A stretch of DNA of 64,000 bases from Planctomycetaceae bacterium (GTDB lineage: Bacteria; Planctomycetota; Phycisphaerae; Sedimentisphaerales; Anaerohalosphaeraceae), in the NCBI GenBank assembly GCA_021372945.1, contig JAJFTK010000117.1, positions 23,217 to 87,216 on the forward strand. Reading direction: 5' to 3'. The translations under genes and the position numbers were made by a program. Shown here piece after piece: positions 1 through 8,639 of the stretch (its first letter is position 1; each line of letters opens with the position of its first letter). The notes beneath the pieces are model-generated. The model did not search any database, was not told where the DNA came from, and was given only the letters and a program-made list of their open reading frames with translations.

Positions 1-348
1 GATGGGACAGTTACTGATGACGGCCCGTGCACCTATTCGTGGACTGTGCTAACGGCCGGTGCGCCGGCGCCAAGTCATAGTGATACAGTCGATACATCTG
101 TTGTTCTCGATCGCGGGGTTTACGAGTACAGACTTACAGCGACCGATAGCGGTGGATTGCAGACTTCGGACACTGTGCGTATCGTCGTGGGAAATGACGC
201 CTGTGACGCATCGCACCTGGATACAGAGCAAGAGTACAACAAGGCCGATATAAACCAGGACTGCATTGTTGATCTGCAGGATTTTGTTGAGTATATTGCC
301 GCCAATTGGCTGGAGTGCTCCGATACGATGAATCATTGCGCGGATTAA
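1..348 (+). CDS. C-terminal end of a secreted protein with PKD-like and dockerin-like segments (partial, 5' end outside window)
   Basis: The reading frame is open from base 1, so the start lies upstream. The visible 115 residues hold the end of an Ig/PKD-like fold (ending YEYRLTATDSGG...TVRIVV) followed by a short segment ADINQDCIVDLQDFVEYIAANWL, an Asp/Asn-rich half-dockerin of the kind found at the C-termini of many planctomycete secreted proteins. The stop TAA is at 346-348 and is followed by a hairpin. The catalytic or binding part is not in the window, so no function can be given beyond an exported, probably surface-attached protein. A similar tail occurs on the C10 peptidase and on the cyclophilin in this window, which suggests a shared sorting or Ca-binding role (inference). 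Confidence 0.8.
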   Translation, partial: DGTVTDDGPCTYSWTVLTAGAPAPSHSDTVDTSVVLDRGVYEYRLTATDSGGLQTSDTVRIVVGNDACDASHLDTEQEYNKADINQDCIVDLQDFVEYIAANWLECSDTMNHCAD

Positions 349-386
349 GCTAGCTGCAATGTAGTGAAAAGTTGATGGACCAAGCG

Positions 387-424
387 GCGAGCCTGCATTG
401 ATAATCAATGCGGGCTCGCTTTAG
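387..424 (+). terminator. Hairpin terminator after the dockerin protein
   Basis: GCGAGCC (387-393) pairs with GGCTCGC (413-419), and the inner bases GCATTGA and TCAATGC extend the stem around a tiny TAA loop, with one T-G pair. A short TTT follows. The stem is very strong but the U-tract is poor, so it may also act as a 3' stabiliser. Confidence 0.6.
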
Positions 425-496
425 GCGGTTGGGCGAAGAAGATGAGCCATAAAAGATGTCAGTAATTGAATGTTCATTTTTTGCGGACCTATAACT

Positions 497-1324
497 ATGA
501 AGAAGAGACAGAATAAGGGATTCACGCTGATCGAACTGCTGGTTGTCATTGCAATTATCGCTCTGCTTCTTGCGGTGCTTCTGCCGGGACTAAAGAAGGC
601 GAAGGACGTAGCCAAACGCGTGATTTGCAGCGCCAGATTGAGGCAGGTTGGCGTGGCTATGAAGATGTATTCTGATGCGTTCAATGGCGCGCTGCCCGAC
701 GACCAAACGATAACTGGCGGTGCCGAAAGGCACACTTTTATCGTATACAGGCAGGACCAGGTATTTCTCAATGGTAAACTCAAACCGTTTCGGCTGGCGT
801 ATCTGTACGAAATGAACTATATCGATACGCCGGAGATTTTCTACTGCCCAGGAAATAGTCGCAGCGAGGCAGGTAATTACGTTTACGAGAACTATTGTAA
901 TCCGGCACCTTGGGGTACTCTTCCTCAGGTCTACAATACAACTCCGGGTGTGGATAATCAATGGGTACGCGTGGGTTACACATATTTCCCAATTGCGAAC
1001 AATCCGGTGATTGATGCAACCTGGTGTGCGCCGCTTAACTTGCCCAAAAAATATATTCAAGTCAATCCAAGCTTACCTATGATGGCAGATTTGATTCACA
1101 ATTTAAATGCAATCAGCCATCAAAACAACAACGTCTATTCATTGAACGCGCTATACAGTGACGGACATGTCGGTTTCTGCAATGATCAGGCGGTGTTCAA
1201 TAATTTAACCGATTTAGGGGGCGGCCGCGATATATGGGCCACGCTGAAGGGTCCGGGTAGTTTTGACATGAAATTCTACTATACCGCGTACTACACCGTT
1301 TTTCGGGCGGTAGGGACTGAGTAG
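497..1324 (+). CDS. Type IV pilin-like secreted protein with prepilin N-terminal cleavage/methylation motif
   Basis: The 275-residue product starts MKKRQNKGFTLIELLVVIAI, a textbook class III prepilin signal: basic leader, Gly-Phe cleavage site, Glu at +5 and a hydrophobic helix. It should be processed by a PilD-type peptidase and assembled or exported through type II secretion/type IV pilus machinery. The rest is a globular domain rich in Tyr/Asn with an SDGHVGF motif near the C-terminus, typical of the planctomycete 'H-X9-DG' pilin-like group found in many copies per genome next to sugar-degradation genes. I prefer the ATG at 497 over an upstream in-frame ATG at 470, because the latter would put extra hydrophobic residues before the basic leader. 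Its position just before the pectin genes suggests co-regulation, not a proven role. Confidence 0.85.
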   Translation: MKKRQNKGFTLIELLVVIAIIALLLAVLLPGLKKAKDVAKRVICSARLRQVGVAMKMYSDAFNGALPDDQTITGGAERHTFIVYRQDQVFLNGKLKPFRLAYLYEMNYIDTPEIFYCPGNSRSEAGNYVYENYCNPAPWGTLPQVYNTTPGVDNQWVRVGYTYFPIANNPVIDATWCAPLNLPKKYIQVNPSLPMMADLIHNLNAISHQNNNVYSLNALYSDGHVGFCNDQAVFNNLTDLGGGRDIWATLKGPGSFDMKFYYTAYYTVFRAVGTE

Positions 1325-1350
1325 AATAAGGGAATTTCTGAGATATAACA

Positions 1351-2574
1351 ATGATACGAGCGGCGGCCATAGGAACAGAAGGGTACGCCTATAGTCAGCT
1401 TGACCGGATCCTGTCCTTAAACAAGTTGTACCGGCTTGTGGGGGTGTGCAGTGAGCCGCTGCGTCGGGCCAAGGGGCATGCGCTATGTCAAAAGCACGGG
1501 ATCCCGGTGTTCGACAAGAGTGACGACCTGCTTTCGTTCTGCGCCGCTCAAAAGGCCGACGCGGTATTTATCTTTACGGGCATCGACAGTCACTACGAAT
1601 ACGCGCGTCAGTGCCTGGAGGCTGGCTTTGAGGTCTTCCTGGAAAAACCGCCGGTGGCAACGATCCAGCAGCTTGATGAATTGACCGCTCTGGAGCAGCG
1701 GACCGGTAAACGCGTGGCGGTGCTGTTTCAGTATCTTTACAGCGATCTGGTGCAGCGGCTTAAACAACGGATCGTGTCCGGCGAATTCGGCCAAACGCTG
1801 CGGGTGCGGTCGCTTGCGGCCTGGCAGCGGCCGGACGATTATTTCACGCGGACGAACTGGTGCGGGTATCTCAGGACGCCTCGCGGCGAGTGGGTGCTGG
1901 ATGGGACGCTCAACAACCCGCTGGCGCACGTCCTTAGCAATTCGCTGTACCTGGCGAGCATGGAACCGGAGGAAATGGCCTGGCCGCTGCTGATCCAGGC
2001 GGAGCTTTACAAGGTGCATCAGATCGAGTCCGAGGACACGAGCAGTGCCCGCATCTTATGCGAAAACGGGAGCGTGATCGTCAACAACGCCACCCTGTGC
2101 TCGGAATCCGAGGTGCGCAGTGAAACGGTGGTAGAATGTCAGAGTGCCATTATTCATTATTTGAATTTCAACAGTGCGCAGATCTCGTTCAAGGACGGGC
2201 GGCCGGCAGAACGGATGGAGGACCTGACGGACCAACGCATTGGAATGCTGAAAAATGTGGCAGCCAGTTTCGAAAGCGGTCTGCAATATAAGGTTCCGCT
2301 TCGCATTTGCCGGCCGTTCACATTGTGCGTAAATGGGGCATTCGACAGCAGCGGGCAGGCGAACCACATTGGGACAGAGCACGTGATCCGCGGGCGGCGG
2401 AACGGACGTTTGACGACGCTGATCCGCGACATTACTCCGATCATGCAGGAGGCCCATCTAAATTCACAATTGTTGTCGGAGGCGAAGATCCCATGGGCCA
2501 AAAGCAGTCGTCCGATCCACATGAAAGAATACAGTCATTTTCCGGGCAATCATTCGAAAGTTCCTGTTGTTTGA
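1351..2574 (+). CDS. Gfo/Idh/MocA-family NAD(P)-dependent oxidoreductase
   Basis: A 407-residue cytoplasmic protein with an N-terminal Rossmann domain (residues about 2-120) in which the usual GxGxxG is relaxed to GTEGYA. The family signature EKP occurs at about residue 98 (EVFLEKPPVAT), with the catalytic Lys. A C-terminal alpha/beta domain follows with the sequence NNPLAH, resembling the usual substrate/His region. Family members oxidise or reduce sugars, sugar acids or derivatives using NAD(P). Being first in the same-strand run of pectin genes, it may act on a galacturonate- or rhamnose-derived product, but the substrate cannot be read from the sequence. No signal peptide. Confidence 0.85.
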   Translation: MIRAAAIGTEGYAYSQLDRILSLNKLYRLVGVCSEPLRRAKGHALCQKHGIPVFDKSDDLLSFCAAQKADAVFIFTGIDSHYEYARQCLEAGFEVFLEKPPVATIQQLDELTALEQRTGKRVAVLFQYLYSDLVQRLKQRIVSGEFGQTLRVRSLAAWQRPDDYFTRTNWCGYLRTPRGEWVLDGTLNNPLAHVLSNSLYLASMEPEEMAWPLLIQAELYKVHQIESEDTSSARILCENGSVIVNNATLCSESEVRSETVVECQSAIIHYLNFNSAQISFKDGRPAERMEDLTDQRIGMLKNVAASFESGLQYKVPLRICRPFTLCVNGAFDSSGQANHIGTEHVIRGRRNGRLTTLIRDITPIMQEAHLNSQLLSEAKIPWAKSSRPIHMKEYSHFPGNHSKVPVV

Positions 2575-2645
2575 CCTCGCCTTCCGTTATGATGGAATTA
2601 ATCGGTTGAATCCTTTAGTCCCTCTTCCACGCAAGGATGTAACGT

Positions 2646-4415
2646 ATGATTGTGAGAAAAAGCGGAGTTTTGTGTTTATGCGGCATCCTGCCGTGGATCG
2701 CGGCAGCAATCGTCGGCGTTTGCCGGGCCGAACCTGCACCGGGTTATCAGTTGCTCAAGGATATTGAATACGGCCAGGCGGATGGTCAAAAGCTGCTGCT
2801 GGATATCGCGCTGCCGCAGCAAGCAAACGCAGCGGCGGGCGTTATCCTGATCCACGGAGGCGGATGGGGCAGCGGCGATAAACAGGATATGCAGTTGTGG
2901 TTTGAGCCGCTGACGAAGGCGGGATTTGTCTGCTACAGCGTGAATTACCGGCTAGCGCCGGAGCATTGCTGGCCGGCGTGCATTGATGACGTCATGGCAG
3001 CCATGCGCTGGGTGAATCAACATGGCGGCGAATACCGGACCGACCGCAACCGCGTAGCGCTTATGGGTTACTCGGCAGGGGGGCATCTTGCGTGCATGGC
3101 GGCCGTTCAGGCGAGCAAAGAGGTAAAGCCGACAGCAGTCGTAGGGCTGGCCGCACCAACGGATCATGAAGCGGATTCCGGGCGGCGGGGGGGCCTGAGC
3201 CCTTCGATGCAAAAACTGCTGGACCGCTCGGCGGACATTGATGTGTCCAGGAAATTGCTCCGGCAGATCTCGCCGATCCACTACATCAGCGAGGGCTTGC
3301 CTCCCTTCCTGCTGGTGCATGGGACCGAAGACAAAAGCGTTCCCTATTCGCAATCCATTGAATTTCAAAAGGAATTGCTCGCAAAGCAGGTTCCTTGCGA
3401 ACTGATCACATTGCCCGGGGCGGCGCATAATATTGGCCAGTGGGAGCAATTTGATCCGGAGTACCAGTCTAAGATCGTGCGATGGCTGCAATCGACACTG
3501 AAGATGTCCGGCCGGGCAGAGACTCCGCGCGTTCTCAAGGTCGGTCAGGAGAAGGGACAGTTTACGACGGTGCAGGCGGCAGTGGATTCCATCGCGGAGG
3601 GCAATACGGCACCGATCATTATCGAGATCGCCGAAGGCATCTACAAGGAGCGGGTTACGGTCCCAAGGTCAACGCCATTTGTCTGTTTCAAAGGGAACGA
3701 TGCAGAAAAGACGGTCATCACGTTCAATCTGAGCGCGCGGATGAAGGGGCCCGACGGCAGCGAAATCGGGACGTTCGGAACCCCAACGGTGACGATCGAG
3801 GCGGATAGTTTTTGTGCGGAGCATATCACCTTTGAAAATAGCGCCGGCGACGTGGGACAGGCCCTGGCCGTCACGGTGCTGGGCGACCGAGCCGTGTTCA
3901 AGAATTGTCGATTTCTCGGTTGGCAGGATACGATCTATGACCAGTCGGGGCGGCATTATTATGAAAACTGCTATATCGCCGGACATTGTGATTTTATCTT
4001 CGGCGGCGGCACGGCTTTTTTTGAAAGTTGTCATATCCATTGCCTGAACGGCAGCTACATTACGGCAGCGTCCACACCGCAGGATCAACCATACGGTTAC
4101 GTTTTTTCAAACTGCACCATCAGCGGTGAGCCGGCCAATGCGAAGACTTACCTTGGCAGACCTTGGCGCGATTACGCGAATGTGATTTTCTTGAACACGC
4201 AGATGGAGGGCGTGATCCGCCCGGAAGGCTGGCACAATTGGAACAACCCGCAGCGCGAGAAGACCGCTCGCTATGCCGAATACAACAGCCGGGGCGAAGG
4301 TGCCGATACATCGGCCCGTGTCGGGTGGTCGCGACAGCTCAATGATTCCGAGGCGGCGGCGATTACCGCTGCAAACGTTTTGAAAGGCACGGATGACTGG
4401 AATCCGCTGCAATAG
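2646..4415 (+). CDS. Secreted fusion: alpha/beta-hydrolase esterase + pectin methylesterase (CE8)
   Basis: 589 residues with an N-terminal signal peptide (basic MIVRK, hydrophobic stretch, cleavage near CRA-EP). Residues about 40-275 are an alpha/beta-hydrolase of the acetylesterase/BD-FAE type: oxyanion motif HGGGW, nucleophile elbow GYSAGGH, Asp in HGTEDKSVP and catalytic His in GAAHNIG. Residues about 295-585 form a right-handed beta-helix pectinesterase with EGIYKERV, the catalytic Asp pair in GWQDTIYD and CDFIFGGG, and the substrate Arg in YLGRPWR. The pair would remove ester decorations (acetyl or other acyl, and methyl) from pectin before backbone cleavage. The first domain's substrate is inferred. 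It is followed closely by the GH28-GH105 gene on the same strand. Confidence 0.9.
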   Translation: MIVRKSGVLCLCGILPWIAAAIVGVCRAEPAPGYQLLKDIEYGQADGQKLLLDIALPQQANAAAGVILIHGGGWGSGDKQDMQLWFEPLTKAGFVCYSVNYRLAPEHCWPACIDDVMAAMRWVNQHGGEYRTDRNRVALMGYSAGGHLACMAAVQASKEVKPTAVVGLAAPTDHEADSGRRGGLSPSMQKLLDRSADIDVSRKLLRQISPIHYISEGLPPFLLVHGTEDKSVPYSQSIEFQKELLAKQVPCELITLPGAAHNIGQWEQFDPEYQSKIVRWLQSTLKMSGRAETPRVLKVGQEKGQFTTVQAAVDSIAEGNTAPIIIEIAEGIYKERVTVPRSTPFVCFKGNDAEKTVITFNLSARMKGPDGSEIGTFGTPTVTIEADSFCAEHITFENSAGDVGQALAVTVLGDRAVFKNCRFLGWQDTIYDQSGRHYYENCYIAGHCDFIFGGGTAFFESCHIHCLNGSYITAASTPQDQPYGYVFSNCTISGEPANAKTYLGRPWRDYANVIFLNTQMEGVIRPEGWHNWNNPQREKTARYAEYNSRGEGADTSARVGWSRQLNDSEAAAITAANVLKGTDDWNPLQ

Positions 4416-4466
4416 AAAGCGGCAGAGATGCCGTTCAATATTCATCATAATGCCCGGGAGAACAGA

Positions 4467-6959
4467 ATGAAACGACATGAATGCACTCTCAAGCACTTAA
4501 TCTGCTGGATGGTCGCGGTCTCATCCTTCTGCATGGCCATGACGGAAGAGCAGGGCTGGAAGGTCATGCCCGAGATCCTTAGCCGAATCCAGGCGCCGGT
4601 ATTTCCGGACAAGGACTTCGCGGTCACGCAGTATGGCGCCAAGGGAAACGGCGACGTTGACTGCACAGAGGCATTTCGAAAAGCGATTGCGGCATGCAGC
4701 GAGGCCGGCGGGGGGCAGGTGGTTGTCCCGGAAGGGACCTTTGTCGTTGGGGCGATCCACCTGAAGAGCAATGTGAATCTGCACCTTGAAAAGGGCGCGA
4801 TAATCAGTTTCTTTACCTCGCCGGAGGATTACCTGCCGATGGTTTACACGCGGTTTGAAGGAACCGAGTGCATGAACTACTCGCCGCTTGTTTATGCCGA
4901 TGCGCAGGAGAATATCGCCATCACCGGAAGCGGGACGTTGGACGGCAATGGCGGCATCACCAACTGGTGGCGCTGGAAGTGGACGCAAAAAGCGGATGTG
5001 ACGGCTTTGACAAAGCAGGCAGAAGAGCAAGTGCCGGTCGAACAGAGAATCTACGGCGACGGACATAAGCTGCGGCCCAGCATGATCCAGCCGTACCGCT
5101 GCAAGAATATCCTGATCGAGGGGGTGACCATCAAGAACAGCCCCATGTGGCACATTCACCCGGTGCTGAGCCAGAATATTACGGTACGCAACGTAACCAT
5201 TGTCGGGCACGGACCGAACAACGATGGATGCAACCCCGAGTCGAGCAGGGATATTCTCATTGAGAAATGTTTCTTCGATACGGGCGATGACTGCATCGCA
5301 ATCAAATCAGGGCGAAATGCTGACGGCAGGCGCGTGAACGTAGCCAGCGAGAACATTATCGTCCGCGGCTGCACGATGAAGGACGGGCACGGCGGCGTTG
5401 TGATAGGCAGCGAGGTCTCGGGCAGCGTGCGCAATGTTTTTGCTGAAGACTGCGTGATGGACAGCCCGAACCTCGACCGCGGTCTGCGGATCAAGACGAA
5501 CAGCGTGCGCGGCGGCGTGATCGAGAATATCTTCATGCGGAATGTGATGATGCCGCAGGTACGGCAGGCGGCCCTGCAAATCGATTACTATTACCAGGAA
5601 GGCGATGGCGGACCGTTTCAGCCGACCGTGCGCAATGTTTTCATGACCAACGTGCAATGCAAGAAGAGCGAGTATCCGTGGCATATCCGCGGGTACGCCC
5701 ATAATCCGGCGCAAAATGTCGTTCTAAGGGGATGCACGTTCGAGAATACGCTAAAGGATGGTATTGCCGAAGGGGTCGAGGGATTCCAGGTGATCCCGGC
5801 GGTTGAGACCGGCACGGTCGCTGTTCAATGGCCCGAGATGACTGCCTATTCGGTGATGAAACGATGCCCCGATATCTGGAGCCTGGACTTTGGCAGCAAA
5901 CCGAAATGGAGTTATACGTATGGCGTTGTTCTAAAGGCCATGTGGCAGGTGTGGGAAAAGAACCATGACCCTGCGATCCTGGCTTACATCGAATGTTACT
6001 ATGACACCATGATCAATGAAGAAGGGCAGATCATTGGCTACAATGTGAAAGATTATAATCTTGACAATATCAACGCGGGCAAGGTCCTCTTCGAACTTTA
6101 CGCGCTGACGAATAAAGACAAATACAGCAAGGCCGCCGGTATTCTGCGGGATCAGATGAAAGATCAGCCGCGTACAAGCCCCGGCGGTTTTTGGCACAAG
6201 CAGCGCTACCCGCACCAGATGTGGCTGGATGGGATCTACATGGCAACACCGTTCCTGGCCCAGTATGCAATCGTTTATGATGAGCCCGCTTTATTTGATG
6301 AGGCCGCCAAACAGATCATCTTAATGAACAAGTATGCCCGTGATGAAAAGACAGGCTTGCTGTACCACGCATGGGATGAATCCAGGACGCAAAAGTGGGC
6401 AGATCCCAGAACCGGCGTATCGCCCAATTTTTGGGGACGAGCCATGGGCTGGTATTCGATGGCTCTTGTCGATACGCTCGATTATCTTCCCAGGGAGCAT
6501 CCGCAGCGGGCCGCAGTGATCGAAATACTGAACGACTTGATGGAAGCCGTGGTTCAGTACCAGGACCCGAACAGCGGGTTGTGGTATCAGGTGGTCGATA
6601 AGGCAGGCAGTGAAGGCAATTACCTGGAATCCTCATGTTCAGGCATGTTCGTCTATGCGATGCTTAAATCCATTCGCAATGATTACATTCCGGAGAGCTT
6701 CATGGATGCTGCCGAAAAGGGGTACCAGGGGATTCTGAAGCAGTTCATTGAAGTGTCGCCGGATCAGCAGGTACACGTGCTGAAAGGCTGCTCGGTGGCC
6801 GGGCTTGGAGGCAACCCCTACAGGGACGGTTCTTACCAGTATTACATCGGCGAACCGGTGCGAACGGATGACCCAAAGGCCGTCGGACCCTTCATTTTTG
6901 CCTCACTTGAGCACGAGAAGGTTAATGTTGCCGAACCGGTCCTGGCTTCTGATCATTAA
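4467..6959 (+). CDS. Secreted fusion: GH28 polygalacturonase-like + GH105 unsaturated rhamnogalacturonyl hydrolase-like
   Basis: 830 residues from ATG 4467, chosen because GGGAG at 4456-4460 is well placed and a signal peptide (MKRHEC...CMAM) follows; an upstream in-frame ATG at 4428 has no such site. The N-terminal half is a GH28 beta-helix with all hallmarks: NNDGCNPES, DTGDDCIAIKSG (catalytic Asp pair), GHGGVVIGSE (His) and RIKTN. The C-terminal half (about residue 460 on) is an (alpha/alpha)6 GH105 domain: DYNLDNINAG, RYPHQMWLDG, a WGRAMGW motif and SSCSGMF. GH28 would cut galacturonan or rhamnogalacturonan and GH105 would remove the unsaturated uronyl residue left by lyases, so the polypeptide couples hydrolase and post-lyase steps. 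Confidence 0.9.
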   Translation: MKRHECTLKHLICWMVAVSSFCMAMTEEQGWKVMPEILSRIQAPVFPDKDFAVTQYGAKGNGDVDCTEAFRKAIAACSEAGGGQVVVPEGTFVVGAIHLKSNVNLHLEKGAIISFFTSPEDYLPMVYTRFEGTECMNYSPLVYADAQENIAITGSGTLDGNGGITNWWRWKWTQKADVTALTKQAEEQVPVEQRIYGDGHKLRPSMIQPYRCKNILIEGVTIKNSPMWHIHPVLSQNITVRNVTIVGHGPNNDGCNPESSRDILIEKCFFDTGDDCIAIKSGRNADGRRVNVASENIIVRGCTMKDGHGGVVIGSEVSGSVRNVFAEDCVMDSPNLDRGLRIKTNSVRGGVIENIFMRNVMMPQVRQAALQIDYYYQEGDGGPFQPTVRNVFMTNVQCKKSEYPWHIRGYAHNPAQNVVLRGCTFENTLKDGIAEGVEGFQVIPAVETGTVAVQWPEMTAYSVMKRCPDIWSLDFGSKPKWSYTYGVVLKAMWQVWEKNHDPAILAYIECYYDTMINEEGQIIGYNVKDYNLDNINAGKVLFELYALTNKDKYSKAAGILRDQMKDQPRTSPGGFWHKQRYPHQMWLDGIYMATPFLAQYAIVYDEPALFDEAAKQIILMNKYARDEKTGLLYHAWDESRTQKWADPRTGVSPNFWGRAMGWYSMALVDTLDYLPREHPQRAAVIEILNDLMEAVVQYQDPNSGLWYQVVDKAGSEGNYLESSCSGMFVYAMLKSIRNDYIPESFMDAAEKGYQGILKQFIEVSPDQQVHVLKGCSVAGLGGNPYRDGSYQYYIGEPVRTDDPKAVGPFIFASLEHEKVNVAEPVLASDH

Positions 6960-6980
6960 CGGTATTAAGGAGAATCCACA

Positions 6981-8639
6981 ATGAAACCTGCGGGTCACTT
7001 TGTGTTGATCGGGTTTGTATCAGCGATGATTGTTTTGGGGTTTGCGTCTGTTTTGTTCGCCGAGAGCATTCAGTTTAAGGACGTGCCGTTCGAGATGGCG
7101 GCGATCAACGTGCCGCAGTTTCCGGACGCGAGTTTCTCAATTTCGAAATTCGGAGCGATCGGGGACGGCCATACAAAGAATACCGAGCCGTTTCGCCGGG
7201 CCATCGAGGCCTGTGCGCAAGCGGGCGGCGGAACGGTGGTCGTCGAGCCGGGAATGTGGCTGACCGGACCGATCGAATTAAAAAGCAACCTCAACCTGTA
7301 TTTGGAAGAGGGGGCGGTCATCCTGTTCAGCACCGAGCTTGCGGATTATCCCTTGCAAGACAAGACTTTTGAAGGTGTTCCGTCGGTTCGCCGCAAGTCG
7401 CCGATCAGCGGATATGACGTGGAGAATATCGCGATCACGGGCGCGGGGATCATTGATGGCAGCGGCCAGGCATGGCGGCCCGTAAAGAAGGAAAAACTCA
7501 CGGAGAAGCAATGGAAGGAGTTGGTTAAGTCCGGCGGAGTGGTGCAGCCCGACGGCAAGATCTGGTGGCCGTCCAAGGAAGCGATGGAGGGCGAAAAGAC
7601 CGCCGCCGCGCTGCGGCAGAAGAAAGCAGGAGTTTCCGAATACGCGGCCGCGGGCGAATTTTTGCGGCCGGTGATGGTATCGCTGGTGAAGTGCCGAAAC
7701 GTCTTGCTTGATGGCCCGACGTTCCAGAACTCGCCTGCCTGGAACCTGCATCCGCTGCTTTGTGAGAATCTGATCATCCGCAATGTGACGGTTAGAAATC
7801 CGTGGTGGAGCCAGAACGGCGATGGACTTGACCTGGAATCGTGCCGGAACGCCGTTATCTATCAGTGCAATTTCGATGTGGGCGATGACGCGATGTGCAT
7901 GAAGTCCGGCAAGGATGAATATGGCCGAAAACGCGGCAGACCGACCGAGAATGCCGTAATTCGCGATTGCGTTGTTTATCACGGGCACGGCGGCTTTGTA
8001 GTCGGCAGCGAGATGTCCGGCGGCGTGCGAAACATTGACGTTCGCAATTGCGTGTTTTTGGGAACCGACGTGGGACTGCGGTTCAAGAGCACGCGGGGGC
8101 GCGGCGGTGTGGTCGAGAACATCTACATCCAGGATATCCGGATGAAGGATATACCGACGGATGCGATACTGTTCGATTTGTTCTATTCAGCAAAGTCCCC
8201 CGGGCCGGAGCAAAGTCTTGATGTTCCGCCAGCGCCTGTAACGGAGGAGACGCCGCAGTTTCGGAATATACAAATGAAGAATATCGTTTGCACTATGGCT
8301 GAAAACGCGATCTTCATGCAGGGCCTGCCGGAGATGCCCGTGCAGAAGATCGCGTTCGAGAACGTGGTCATCTCGGCCAAAAACGGGATCACGATGATCG
8401 ATGCGGCTGGGATCACTTTCAAGAATGTCAGAGTCGAGCCCATGAGCGGGCCGGTTTTGGGGCTTTACAACAGCCGCAATATCACGTTTGAGGGCCTGGA
8501 ACTGAAGCCTTCAGGCAAGATCATTCTTGCGGGTGACAAGACGGCCAATATCCTGTTGAAGGGGCTGGATCAGGCGGCAGTAAGCAGCAAGATCGAATAC
8601 ATCAAGGACGCCAAGCCGGAGGCCGTACGTTGGCAGTAA
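6981..8639 (+). CDS. Secreted GH28-family glycoside hydrolase (polygalacturonase-like)
   Basis: 552 residues, 21 bases after the preceding gene, with AAGGAG at 6967-6972 as ribosome site. A signal peptide covers about residues 1-28 (cleavage near LFAES). The beta-helix core has NGDGLDLESC, DVGDDAMCMKSGKD with the catalytic Asp residues, GHGGFVVGSEMSGG with the His, and RFKSTRG. An insertion at about residues 165-225 rich in Lys/Glu is not part of the minimal GH28 fold and may shape the substrate cleft. Family activities include endo- and exo-polygalacturonase, rhamnogalacturonase and exo-acting RG-II enzymes; the exact bond cannot be set. The last codons overlap the TTG start of the next gene, so the two are translationally coupled. 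Confidence 0.88.
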   Translation: MKPAGHFVLIGFVSAMIVLGFASVLFAESIQFKDVPFEMAAINVPQFPDASFSISKFGAIGDGHTKNTEPFRRAIEACAQAGGGTVVVEPGMWLTGPIELKSNLNLYLEEGAVILFSTELADYPLQDKTFEGVPSVRRKSPISGYDVENIAITGAGIIDGSGQAWRPVKKEKLTEKQWKELVKSGGVVQPDGKIWWPSKEAMEGEKTAAALRQKKAGVSEYAAAGEFLRPVMVSLVKCRNVLLDGPTFQNSPAWNLHPLLCENLIIRNVTVRNPWWSQNGDGLDLESCRNAVIYQCNFDVGDDAMCMKSGKDEYGRKRGRPTENAVIRDCVVYHGHGGFVVGSEMSGGVRNIDVRNCVFLGTDVGLRFKSTRGRGGVVENIYIQDIRMKDIPTDAILFDLFYSAKSPGPEQSLDVPPAPVTEETPQFRNIQMKNIVCTMAENAIFMQGLPEMPVQKIAFENVVISAKNGITMIDAAGITFKNVRVEPMSGPVLGLYNSRNITFEGLELKPSGKIILAGDKTANILLKGLDQAAVSSKIEYIKDAKPEAVRWQ

